From Sipunculus nudus (lineage: Eukaryota > Annelida > Sipuncula > Golfingiida > Sipunculidae), in NCBI GenBank assembly GCA_026874595.1, contig CM049306.1:107531142-107595141 (forward strand): a stretch of DNA of 64,000 nucleotides, given 5' to 3'. Below are positions 41,201 through 47,599 of this stretch, one piece after another. Under the pieces are notes generated by a model that worked only from the letters and a program-made list of their open reading frames with translations, made no database searches and was not told the DNA's origin. Both the position numbers and the translations under genes were made by a program. Positions within the stretch are counted from its first letter, which is position 1, and every line of letters begins with the position of its first letter.

Positions 41201-41540
41201 CTTAGATTAAGAAATAGATAAGTCAGCATTAAAAATGGAGGCGGTTACCTCCACCAAAAAAAAATTATTTAAAAAAAAATGTCATCATCAAACAGGGAAG
41301 TCTGTGTAAAGAGACCCTTATCCTCTCCCCACATATTTCTATTCTGGTACACAACATTTTAAACAATTGTTTCCATTTGACATATAAAACAGGAACTCTT
41401 TCTCTCTCGCTCTCTCTCATTTGATATATCTCTATATATTTTTTATTTTTGCCTTTCAGGACACTTTATTACAAGAATCAATGGACGCCCAAGAAAAACC
41501 ATCTAAACGGTTCGACCAAAATCAGTTTATCACGGAATAA
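5681..41540 (+). CDS. CCAP/conoCAP-like neuropeptide precursor (3 coding exons)
   Basis: Predicted secreted neuropeptide precursor of 155 residues, assembled from exons 5681-5776, 40167-40457 and 41460-41540. All junctions are phase 0, with GT donors and pyrimidine-rich AG acceptors. Residues 1 to about 21 form a signal peptide (hydrophobic core MWTVCVLFLVVCCVVTS). After a spacer of about 14 residues comes RSKK-VFCNFYGCYN-KR: one ten-residue peptide between dibasic sites, with two cysteines that can form a ring. The FCN...GC core is the signature of crustacean cardioactive peptide and of molluscan conoCAPs. The rest is an acidic spacer, an amphipathic stretch near EDFWRALLRNQLQESL, and a short tail after a further KR (FDQNQFITE). 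CCAPs act through a G-protein-coupled receptor; that role here is inferred. Oddities: no glycine follows the peptide, so no amide is predicted; only one copy is present, as in arthropods; intron 1 is about 34 kb. Another cysteine-bridged peptide family remains possible. Confidence 0.62.
6131..6213. repeat. (TA)n microsatellite with AAATAT interruptions
   Basis: Alternating AT with a few AAAT or AC breaks, abutting the inverted-repeat element that starts at 6214. Confidence 0.9.
6214..6297. mobile_element. pogo/Tigger-like MITE remnant
   Basis: AAACTCCTCTAAGCCGGACAC near 6218-6238 is mirrored by GTCCTGTTTAGAGGAGTTT at 6276-6294, giving an inverted repeat with about 40 bases between the arms. 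The AGTGAAACTCCTCTAAGCCGGACAC end resembles Tigger/pogo family ends. Its position right after a TA tract fits TA-targeted insertion. The classification comes from the end sequence only. Confidence 0.5.
7411..7517 (+). promoter_or_regulatory. Possible TATA promoter and noncoding first exon
   Basis: ATATAAAA near 7411 is followed about 20 bases later by a GC-rich stretch with CCGCCATTTTG, a YY1-like motif. About 80 bases further there is a near-consensus donor TTTCA|GTAAGTGAG near 7516. This could be an alternative or separate start site inside intron 1. The GCC-rich part also resembles the repeat at 62.83 kb (shared GCCGCCGATA, TGAGCCG and AGCCGAATT blocks), so a transposon origin is an equal possibility. 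Confidence 0.2.
8355..8480. repeat. Two (TA)n microsatellites around a 40-bp island
   Basis: TA tracts at about 8355-8418 and 8461-8480 flank a 40-bp non-repetitive stretch. Confidence 0.9.
9535..9782. repeat. 52-bp minisatellite built from 26-bp halves
   Basis: GTCATATCATTATATAG-type words recur at about 9551, 9603, 9655, 9707 and 9759, exactly 52 apart. Each unit consists of two 26-bp halves, one with TCATATCATTATATAG and one with TCAAATTACTATAG, giving about 4.7 copies. Noncoding, within intron 1. Confidence 0.85.
11167..11174. promoter_or_regulatory. Perfect CRE octamer
   Basis: TGACGTCA, a palindromic CREB/ATF site, within intron 1 in GATGACGTCACC context. Function is not shown by sequence alone. 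Confidence 0.3.
12545..12612 (-). mobile_element. tRNA-like SINE head
   Basis: The minus strand reads TAGTCTAGGGGTAGAGCAC (A-box-like), an anticodon-arm-like GGACTTAAATCC, then GAGATCAAATCT (B-box-like). This is the order and spacing of a tRNA gene, but pairing is imperfect and there is no clean acceptor stem, so a tRNA-derived SINE remnant is preferred over a functional tRNA. Confidence 0.4.
12808..13418. repeat. 78-bp tandem repeat, about 8 copies
   Basis: The unit contains AACACTGACTGGATGGTTATAAACATAAAC, AAAGCAGAATATTAGGGGC and TTTTAAATCAGCTGCATTATC in that order. GGATGGTT starts at 12828, 12906 and onward at about 78-base steps to 13373. Copies differ at few positions, and the first and last are the most divergent. 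Intron 1, noncoding. Confidence 0.95.
14335..14354. repeat. Poly(G) tract (20 G)
   Basis: Uninterrupted run of 20 G. Its length is likely uncertain in the assembly. Confidence 0.9.
18014..18227. promoter_or_regulatory. Two perfect CRE octamers 206 bp apart
   Basis: TGACGTCA at 18014-18021 and again at 18220-18227, inside intron 1. An enhancer role for the neuropeptide gene is conceivable but not shown. Confidence 0.3.
19485..20205 (+). repeat. Recent tandem duplication, unit about 364 bp
   Basis: The block starting ACAATACGACGCAAAATGCTG at 19485 repeats at 19849. Both copies carry the same unique sequence, a (TA)n tract, a (TAT)n tract and the same right part ending TTTTCTTGTGGTTATA. Apart from microsatellite length, differences are a handful of single bases (for example TAAAAGCCCCC against TAACAGCCCC). 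Confidence 0.95.
24395..24460. repeat. (AG)n microsatellite followed by (GACA)n
   Basis: About 50 bases of alternating AG, then ACAGACAGACAG. A short (CA)n-like stretch precedes it. Confidence 0.95.
26747..27577. mobile_element. CpG-rich fold-back DNA transposon, about 830 bp
   Basis: Long imperfect terminal inverted repeats of about 87-95 bases: left 26747-26833 (AGAACAAAACTAGGTTTTC through GATGTTGTAGCC) and right 27483-27577 (GGCTACAACATC through AAACCTAGTTTAGTTCTTT). Inside each arm lie two further modules in mirrored orientation of the type AAACACACTAACGCGCGCGT followed by variants of CACGCGCGCGTNAGGCGTCACGCG. The right arm also holds a nested palindrome, CCACACGCTCAGAGCGTGTGG. No transposase frame is present, so it is non-autonomous. 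No target-site duplication is obvious and its superfamily is unknown. Confidence 0.75.
27661..27712. repeat. (CA)n microsatellite, interrupted
   Basis: Alternating AC with one CCCTC interruption, then (TA)-rich sequence. Confidence 0.9.
27921..27990 (+). mobile_element. tRNA-like SINE head
   Basis: GGCGACCCGGTCTCCGTTTCC is followed by GACCCGGGTTCGATACCC, an exact-looking B-box with its TPsiC stem. The 5' part (CTGCACAGTCAATACAGGCG) is a weak A-box. No complete acceptor stem is visible, so a SINE head or decayed tRNA copy is more likely than a working tRNA gene. Confidence 0.4.
28077..28399 (+). mobile_element. Miniature LTR element (TRIM-like) with a tRNA-like segment in its LTR
   Basis: Two 47-base direct repeats with three mismatches begin with TG: TGTAACGGGGTGACATAAAAG at 28077-28123 and TGTTACGGGGTGTCATAAAAG at 28353-28399. 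The first can be extended to a putative 5'LTR, 28077-28232, ending ACA. Three bases later TGGGGGCTCGTC (28236-28247) matches the first 12 bases of the classic tRNA-Pro primer-binding site. A purine run AAGAAGGGG (28342-28350) lies just before the second repeat, as a polypurine tract would. The internal part is about 115 bases without coding capacity. The 3'LTR appears cut short at 28399. Within the 5'LTR, 28134-28196 is tRNA-like, with the B-box GGATTCGAACCC. Confidence 0.55.
29426..29448. repeat. Poly(G) tract (23 G)
   Basis: Uninterrupted G run inside intron 1. Length is likely unreliable. Confidence 0.9.
29976..30041. repeat. 21-bp minisatellite, 3 copies
   Basis: GATAGTATGYYMTACGTACGR is repeated at 29976, 29997 and 30018, with the last copy more diverged. 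Each unit contains the palindrome TACGTA or a relic of it. The period keeps frame, so a 147-codon open frame runs through it (DSMLYVR, DSMPYVR, DSVPFVG), but nothing else about that frame looks like a gene. Confidence 0.8.
33480..37115. repeat. 42-bp satellite array with nested higher-order repeats, about 3.6 kb
   Basis: Roughly 86 monomers of 42 bases with the order TTATGAAGCTCTGTACAAG, TTCTGGTTTTCACCAATTTAA, CC. The period is a multiple of three, so both strands stay open for long stretches. The plus strand gives 14-residue repeats such as MKLCTSSGFHQFNL, and the minus strand gives VKTRTCTELHKVKL. These are satellite by-products, not genes: frames break wherever a monomer loses or gains a base, and no signal or flanking exon exists. 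Variant monomers mark higher-order units: ACCTTTTTAACTTATG recurs at 35041, 35418, 36214 and 36591 (steps 377, 796, 377), and ATGATGTTCTG at 34636 and 35808 (step 1,172). Edge monomers at 33.48-33.60 and 36.95-37.11 kb are the most diverged. Confidence 0.97.
38128..38213. repeat. (TA)n microsatellite, interrupted
   Basis: Two TA tracts separated by GTAATTATTAA. Confidence 0.95.
39252..39426 (-). other. Candidate coding exon, unidentified membrane-like segment
   Basis: After an acceptor-like TGTTTATTTCAAG (minus strand) the frame is open to a TAA at 39252. It encodes about 58 residues with a hydrophobic stretch (STSVVLAASICILTGRIL) and then NIDHVLHHPAGTWQIG. Base composition is richer in G+C than its surroundings, and the other two frames contain stops. 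I do not recognise the protein. It might be a terminal exon of a gene antisense to the neuropeptide gene, or chance. Confidence 0.2.
40167..40457 (+). CDS. Exon 2 of neuropeptide precursor: bioactive peptide
   Basis: Encodes 97 residues. The acceptor TTTTCTGTCTCACAG|A ends at 40166, and a plausible branch-point sequence (TAACTGAT) lies about 40 bases upstream. The donor CAG|GTTAGT follows 40457. The exon opens RSKK, then VFCNFYGCYN, then KRSR, so the active peptide is encoded at its 5' edge. The acidic spacer DHHDNDLEDTSGSES follows, then a basic/hydrophobic stretch and a glutamine-rich helix at the end. Base composition is visibly richer in G+C than the flanking introns. The frame shifted by one is also open for about 100 codons but lacks any peptide-like organisation. 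Confidence 0.65.
40895..41037 (-). repeat. Dispersed repeat family R1, copy 2
   Basis: On the minus strand: AAAAGGGAGGGTTCAACCCAG, then GGGGAGTTCAAACCGCAATTT, then GAAACCCTCAAAAAGGTTG. The last two blocks match copy 1 (3.6 kb) and the first matches copy 3 (49.85 kb). Lies within intron 2 of the neuropeptide gene. Confidence 0.45.
41460..41540 (+). CDS. Exon 3 of neuropeptide precursor: C-terminal tail and stop
   Basis: A strong acceptor (a long pyrimidine/T-rich tract ending GCCTTTCAG) ends at 41459. The exon encodes 26 residues, starting DTLLQESMDAQEK and ending FITE, then TAA at 41538-41540. A KR pair (SKR|FDQ) could release a nine-residue C-terminal fragment. One base after the stop there is a donor-like G|GTATGA, which suggests the mRNA continues into a 3'UTR exon. 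Confidence 0.55.
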   Translation, partial: DTLLQESMDAQEKPSKRFDQNQFITE

Positions 41541-42744
41541 GGTATGAAAACTTTATAATTTAAAGTAATCCAGATATTTCAAAACAGCACATTATAGCAG
41601 ACCTGGTGTCCAGTGTGGATGTATAAGGGTTATTCTGAACCTGCCCTGTGGTAACTTATTTAGTTTTATCACATAATTCTCCAGTTCAGACCGTCTTCCA
41701 TGTAAGGAACCTGTCAATCACTTGTCTCGTTTTACCCGCCCTGTATCTCTTAACGACCAGGACGCATCACGTGATCCCCTCTTTGTAGCTTGGCTGTGCA
41801 TTCACAGTATTATACGTAACGTGATGCACAAAACGGTTAATAGACAAGTATGCATATATTATATGATAATAAAGCATGTTTCAATTTTGTATGCATAGCC
41901 ATGAAAAAGACAACATATCTGCTTAAATCGACCTGATTATTCAAAATGTCAACCTCCGCAATGATTTCCAATCCCTTCTGTGTTACCAATACAAGAAAAG
42001 GCTTTTATTTGTGTGTCAATCAGGGTAATTTTTTTTGCAGTTTATGAAACTCTTATATTAAAGTTCTTTTCACATTGCTGTCATTTCAATGAAATAAATC
42101 ACAGGATAAAATAGCATTTTTAACATTTCGTTGTTCAACGCACAATCAAGTTTGAATCATCGATGTACACGGAAGAAATATAAGGTTAAAATAAGCAAAC
42201 ATTAAAATGATGCCAGCTGCTTCCTTCTAAATGTGTGGTCCAAAAGCCAACCAAATCTGACTAAACGTCAACCACCCAGTCTTCATAACGTAAATTAATA
42301 TGACCTCTTGATCCTCAACCAAAATCACGGCCGGTTGTATACAGAGTAAGTACAAAGCTTACCCATATTATTATATTTTCATAATTATTATAAGTATACT
42401 GAATGTCATTATTGTCTAGTTACGCGAGTAGAATGGAATAAAAAACAGTTTTGAATGTTATTGTTTTGCCTTTGTGGGTATGACCAGAGAGCTTTATTGA
42501 TTTTTTTTAGTTTGATTCCCCTCCTCCACACGCTGCTTTCAAGTATTGACGATATTATATACATCTGATCTGACAATAACATCAGCCTGTGGTCAAAGTC
42601 AAACCTAATGACAGGATTGCAAGTATGCGACAAGTTAACTTTCTTTAGCTGATTTGGTCCATCGGTATATAAATATAAACTTATTTATTTTACATGGATT
42701 TTACAAATAGTTATTATACCTAATCAAGGCACACTCCATGGCTC

Positions 42745-42885
42745 AGATGATGGCTTTTGGTAGTCTGTAGGGATAGAGGAAACCGGAGAACCCGGAGAAA
42801 ACACTTTCTAAGCCACACAGGGGATAGAACGCCGGGTCGCCAGGGGAACGAGCCGAGCGTTTTACCCCTCGACTGTCCAGGCCTG
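42745..42885 (-). mobile_element. tRNA-derived SINE
   Basis: On the minus strand 42885-42822 reads CTGGACAGTCGAGGGGTAAAA, CGCTCGGCTCGTTCCCCTGGC, GACCCGGCGTTCTATCCCC, which has the A-box, anticodon-arm and B-box spacing of a tRNA. It is followed by a body containing, on the plus strand, GAGGAAACCGGAGAACCCGG and AGAAAACAC, a motif common in interspersed repeats of aquatic animals. Lies within the intron between exon 3 and the 3'UTR exon. Confidence 0.6.
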
Positions 42886-43023
42886 TACGCTGTGTGCGTA
42901 ATTATGACATTAAACTCAACAGTTAAAAAACAATTCCTGAACAATGCGTATGGGTTACATTTTCAGTGTAATTCCTGTTTCATGGAGCTGGTTATTTGAA
43001 CAGTTCCAGGGGTGTCCATACAA

Positions 43024-43135
43024 GGGGGGGGGGGGGGGCTGAAGAGGGGATATGTATCCCACCCACCCCGCACTTTTTAGCAGTAGGGGGGGGGGGGGGG
43101 GTTGATCAATCATGTATTTACCCCCCCCCCTTCCA
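43024..43135. repeat. Alternating poly(G) and poly(C) tracts
   Basis: G runs at 43024-43038 and 43086-43101 and a C run near 43122-43132 sit within 110 bases and flank CCCACCCACCCCGC. They could form G-quadruplex or hairpin structures. Run lengths may be assembly-sensitive. Confidence 0.85.
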
Positions 43136-43341
43136 GTTATTCAGCTAAGTACAAATACACTCCCTAAACGTGGGAAAAAGATATTTCAATATTTGTTTGT
43201 TTATTAAAAAAGAGGACGCTAACCTACGCCTCTGAAGCATCCCCCACCCATGGAGATAAATCGGCGCCACTGTTCAACACCAAAATTACCGAAAATCATA
43301 TAACACGACGCTGATATGTTCTTCTCTTCTTTTCTTCACAG

Positions 43342-44023
43342 CTCCTCGTCAGATGAATGGCACTGACATCTGGCGGCCACAGTGGGAACCATCTTCCCAG
43401 CCTGCCATCTTGTGTGGACAACAAAAACTGCCAACCAGAAATCCTGTATTCTCAAGAGATAATGCAGCACTTTGGATCTTAGACATTCACTTAAATGACA
43501 CCACGCTCACTTTATATATGACATCCATTTTCATATACATATGAACTTGTTAATTTTGATGACTTTCTTGTTTAATTGCACTTAAATATGCACCTGTGTA
43601 TCAGTATTAAGATTTCCACCATTATCTTTGTTATTATTCATTAGTGTCGGTATTGTAGAGGAATAAGTAATAAGCCACACATGCAGAGAAAGAAGAGCCC
43701 GTCAGCTATAGAAAAAATAATTTACTGAATAATTATGAAAACACAGATGACAAGAGAGCGTTCATTGTGCTCTCGTACACACATACGCATACTAACATAC
43801 CCGAACGAGCAGTATTAATATTTGTAGAGTTCAGAGTATATGGGAAAAGATTTGTTTAAATTGCTATTGAATAGTTTAAAGATTGACATATATTTACATG
43901 AAGAATCATTTGACTATATTCCCCATCCCACGGGTGTTTTTATCAGTTTTATTTAATAACCAATCTGCTGTATAAAGTATTTTTCATAAGCAAGTATCAA
44001 GATACGACAAGGTAGATAATAAA
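43342..44023 (+). other. Probable 3'UTR exon of the neuropeptide gene
   Basis: A good acceptor (CTTCTCTTCTTTTCTTCACAG) ends at 43341 and would pair with the donor right after the exon 3 stop. Because the stop sits one base from that junction, the intron would not trigger nonsense-mediated decay. The first AATAAA downstream is at 44018-44023, used here as a provisional end. A 63-codon open frame starting at 43353 (MNGTDIWRPQW...) would only be translated if exon 3 were skipped or a different start used. Confidence 0.35.
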
Positions 44024-45561
44024 TTCAAATGTGAAATCTTGTAATGGTTTTGCCATTTCCGTAACTGTGTGAATGTGTGTATGATCGCGTACGTCTCTAA
44101 AGTACCGACAAATTACCAGTACTGAAATTAAAGGTCTTTTTTTCAACATCCCATACATGTAAATCACTGATATCCAAGGCGAGGTCACAAGATCCTCTTA
44201 CGCTCGCCTTCATTTAAATGTGTCAAATATATAACAAAACAGGTCTGACATTTTTGTATTATAATATACTGTGGAAAGTAAACTTTTATTGCAATATCAA
44301 AGTTTGGTAGGCGTTTTTCTTAACCAATAGGGAGAGAATATTGATAAAAAAGGGTCTGTAAATAAAACGTTCTAACATTTATTCAAAAGAAATAAATTGT
44401 TTCTCGAAATGTAAAAGTCATATATGGTTTAAAATTATGTATATGTAAATTGCAGGATGAGTTTGAAAACTGTTATTCGAAATGTTTTTGTAAAAAATTT
44501 GAAATCGATTTTGTAATAAATTTGAAATAGATATCAGAAAGGGAAAGGTTTTTAAAATGAAAAACTGCGGTTTCGCAAATAAAATAAACACTATCAACAT
44601 AAGAAATAATTCCGTATTTGATATTCATGTTATAGAAAACATATAGCATAACTTTAAGGAATATTGGACATATAATCTCTGAGGAATAAATAATTTAAAT
44701 ATTTATTTAATTTGATTTTAAAACATGTTATTCAATATAACTTAAGTAAAGAAAAAACAAACACCAAACTTAAATTATGTAATAAAGGTTTAATTTTTCA
44801 GTTTTTCAATGACAATTATATCACAAAAACTGTTAATGCTGTCATGTAATCCTATATAGCCTTAAGTGGAAAGGGCTCCGTTTACATAGTGAAGCGATAT
44901 GGTCGATAAAACTGTTTGCACTATATGTAGACAATACCTTTCGTTAGGCGATGGATAATTTGTTTTAATAGATATGTATACAAATCTGTCGACTGATTAC
45001 ATCACCTGTGGAGATAATCTTTAGTTTTTATTGTATTTAAGAAATTTTGAATGGATATTGATTGAACCTCTGTTTCTCACTATCAAACCTATCAGTTCTA
45101 TGTTCATTATGTTCTAAAGAGAACTCTTTGTTATTCTTTTTTATCTGTTTTCATTTCCTCAGCCTTTAAAACTTTAGCTCATGACTCGTTTTTTTTTAAT
45201 TTTAACCCAAATACTCAAAGAATCTAACAATCTAATACGTAAACATTTTCAATAAGGTGGCAATTTTTCGCATCTATAATGCACTGTCATTTACTTACAC
45301 GTGGAATTTTAACTTTAACGGCTTTCAACTCGACTCGACTGGTTTTTCATAACTATCCTACAAGCAAACCGTTTATTTTATCGCATTTTTACATTTAATT
45401 TCTGGATTTTAGCAAACGTTTCGGAATATGTCGTGTAAGACAGTTCCAGGTACTTTTCATATCCTGTGAATTCCTATATTGTAGAAGAAGTCATTATCTT
45501 GATTGATGTGCGTGAAGGAATAATAGAGGACAGACACTATTGAGAACAGTGCACCGACAAA
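44024..45561. other. AT-rich region, no gene recognised
   Basis: Very AT-rich, with short chance frames only. Several AATAAA words could serve as alternative polyadenylation signals for the upstream gene. Confidence 0.4.
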
Positions 45562-45631
45562 CCTCAGGAACAAAATCTCCTCCAGGGGTCTCTCTACTAT
45601 ACGCCATTTTATCTCTGATAAAGTATATATT
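45562..45631 (-). other. Candidate exon on the minus strand
   Basis: The minus-strand acceptor CTGTTTTTATTTTTAG is followed at 45631 by open sequence and a possible donor CCTGAG|GTTTGT below 45562. If there is no splicing at that donor, one frame continues to a stop near 45457 and encodes ...IKWRIVERPLEEILFLRFVG, then a hydrophobic ALFSIVSVLYYSF. Unidentified; low confidence. Confidence 0.15.
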
Positions 45632-45854
45632 CTAAAAATAAAAACAGAGTGAACAACCTTCATTAAACATATTATGTGTATGTAATTAAGTATTTACCTG
45701 AATCGCATTTCACACGAAAGTTTTTGCACTGACCTATGGAGATATACTCCAGAATATAATACCCTGACCAATAAAATATTTTGGGGACCCTTCAAGGCCG
45801 CGGCCGTGAAAATGTGTTCAGTCTGATACTAGGTGACAGTTGTGGAGTAAACAT

Positions 45855-45856
<2 letters not shown>

Positions 45857-45910
<54 letters not shown>
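45857..45910. repeat. (TA)n microsatellite
   Basis: About 54 bases of alternating TA, ending next to a MITE starting CAGTAGTAG at 45914. Confidence 0.95.
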
Positions 45911-45913
<3 letters not shown>

Positions 45914-45916
<3 letters not shown>

Positions 45917-46097
45917 TAGTAGAACCTCCGAATAATAGACAATGACAGGACCGGACCGTTTGCCCACAATATAGAGAGGTGTCTTTAGTATAGGGAGGTT
46001 ATAGGTTTCGGGATCTAGTTTCAAGGAACTGCCCGCGTAAGGGGCAGTAAATAGGAAGTGCCCTTAGTACGAAGATGCCCGTGAGCAGAGATTCCAC

Positions 46098-46099
<2 letters not shown>
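45914..46099. mobile_element. pogo/Tigger-like MITE flanked by TA tracts
   Basis: The left end CAGTAGTAGAACCTCCGAATA and the right end, read inward on the minus strand, CAGTGGAATCTCTGCTCACGG share the CAGT-GRAAYCTC pattern of pogo/Tigger elements. The 186-bp element is bounded on both sides by (TA)n, consistent with insertion at TA dinucleotides. No coding capacity. Confidence 0.5.

Positions 46100-46100
<1 letters not shown>

Positions 46101-46162
<62 letters not shown>
46101..46162. repeat. (TA)n microsatellite
   Basis: About 62 bases of alternating AT between two small inverted-repeat elements. Confidence 0.95.
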
Positions 46163-46164
<2 letters not shown>

Positions 46165-46165
46165 A

Positions 46166-46296
46166 ATGTTAAATGCGTTACATCGAGTTACTACTCGGAG
46201 TTTCAACAGGTAACTGTTGCCTAACGATCGCCGGTGTGTAAACATCAGCATGAAACTCCGAGTAGTAACTAGATGTAACTTTAACGTGTTTAACAT
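46166..46296. mobile_element. 131-bp fold-back MITE
   Basis: ATGTTAAATGCGTTACATCGA and GTTACTACTCGGAGTTTCA (46166-46205) are mirrored by TGAAACTCCGAGTAGTAACT and AGATGTAACTTTAACGTGTT plus TAACAT (46251-46296). The inner 19 bases of the arms pair perfectly. The loop is about 45 bases. The RNA or single strand would form a long hairpin. Confidence 0.75.
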
Positions 46297-46405
46297 CCAG
46301 TAAATAATCCAGTGAATAGCTGGGTGCCTGTGTTAGGCATCTGTTACTTGTACCTGTATTGAACACCTTTCTTCTGAGATATACATACATACAAGGAAAT
46401 GGTAA

Positions 46406-46500
46406 TAGTGGTAGGAATTGGTTTTTAAATCATAATCGATAATAGAAAATAAAAACGACCGATGATTAATCTATTTATTTTATGTAATTTCTATATTACT
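46406..46500 (+). mobile_element. hAT-like element end, TAGTGGTAGG type
   Basis: TAGTGGTAGGAATTGGTTTTT is followed by ATCATAATCGATAATAG, the same plan as the blocks at 50451 (TAGTGGTGGGAGTCGG) and 57287 (minus, TAGTGGTGGGCCGAT). Only the end is recognisable. Confidence 0.35.
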
Positions 46501-46673
46501 TTGAAATCTGCTACATTTTAGTAACTCAAATATTGACCCTAGTCTGACATGTACATCGGTTTTCAAAATGAAACCATTAATCCACCCGGATGCGCAATTT
46601 TATATATATAATTATATACTACTAGTAGTCAGTTTTGATGAATCCCCCCTCCCCCACTGGATATAATATTTAC

Positions 46674-46700
46674 CTGGATGCATGCTCGGACTCCAGACAC
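46674..46700 (-). other. Candidate 27-nt microexon
   Basis: On the minus strand a strong acceptor (ACTTTTTTTTGTGTTTCAG) precedes 27 bases, GTGTCTGGAGTCC plus GAGCATGCATCCAG, followed by a good donor GTAAATAT. Its length is divisible by three; frame one reads VSGVRACIQ and frame three CLESEHAS. It could pair with the candidate exon at 45562-45631. No gene identity was recognised, and strong splice signals also arise by chance. Confidence 0.2.
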
Positions 46701-46871
46701 CTGAAACACAAAAAAAAGTTTGTTATCACGGCTTGTTTCGTTCGTTTTGATGCGGAATCGTTTCTCAGTGATAATTACTGTCGGTGAGGAATAATGTCTC
46801 TAAATTGATAGGACTCATTGTATCGCGTGAGTGTATGGCCCGGCGGGCTGTCCGCAGTGAACGGACCGTTC

Positions 46872-46907
46872 ATGTTGTCACTCATTACGACACTTTGTCT
46901 CGCGCAG
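46872..46907 (+). other. Candidate short signal-peptide exon
   Basis: In an unusually G+C-rich patch (46.8-47.1 kb), ATG at 46872 starts MLSLITTLCLAQ and then meets a donor-like GCGCAG|GTAGCG in phase 0. Unspliced, the frame continues 73 more codons (VALIPPSQREPHPPRF...). The hydrophobic run is short for a signal peptide. No downstream partner exon was recognised. Confidence 0.15.
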
Positions 46908-47129
46908 GTAGCGCTCATACCTCCATCTCAGCGGGAGCCGCATCCTCCCAGATTCTCGCCGGGCCTGGAGATGCCAACACCTGCCTTGATTAACGAGTAC
47001 GTCTACCAGACAGACAGCCCACCGGCACACACAACTGTCCTCAGCCAACCCGGATCAGACTTGTTTTCAATCTGCTCCAGCCACGCCATATTTCTATATG
47101 GTGACGTCAGACAAACTGCCAAGAGTTAA

Positions 47130-47400
47130 TCGAATCGTCTACATCTCTGTCCCGAGATGTCAGCCACGAGTCTAGAGCGGTTTTCTATTTTGAAAGCCCA
47201 TTAGCCAATTGAGCCTGGCAGTTCGTATATCTTTCTGGTTTATATTTTAATTATATCCACGGAGCCTTTTCCTTAACACATCACAGCTCGTATCTCTTTT
47301 TATTAGCATCGATAAAAATGTTAGCGAGGCAGTATCAGGCAATAAAGGCAATAAAAGATAAAATTATCCAGCTTTTTATCCTACTCCCTTTCTGCAAGAG
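47130..47400. promoter_or_regulatory. Possible conserved regulatory element, homeodomain-type motifs
   Basis: A moderately complex block with CCCATTAGCCAATTGAGC, TTTATTAGCATCGATAAA and GGCAATAAAGGCAATAAAAG, words matching homeodomain, CCAAT and Cdx/posterior-Hox type sites. A perfect TGACGTCA lies just upstream at 47102-47109. The call rests on motif look only. Confidence 0.2.
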
Positions 47401-47502
47401 CCGTTAATAAAGCAGCATTGCCGTCAGCAAATGTATATTTAAGATGGAAATGTGAAAACCAATTAAAAGACCATGAAAGGAGGATTATAAAAAATAAGGC
47501 AA

Positions 47503-47504
47503 AA

Positions 47505-47541
<37 letters not shown>

Positions 47542-47546
47542 GAAAA
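47503..47546. repeat. Poly(A) merging into (AAAAG)n
   Basis: More than 20 A, then five AAAAG units. It could be the tail of an old retroposed copy, but no body was recognised upstream. Confidence 0.85.
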
Positions 47547-47599
47547 ACAACTGAAAACCCTCAGCTTTCACTTTACACACGAGTTTCTGCTGTTAGGTA

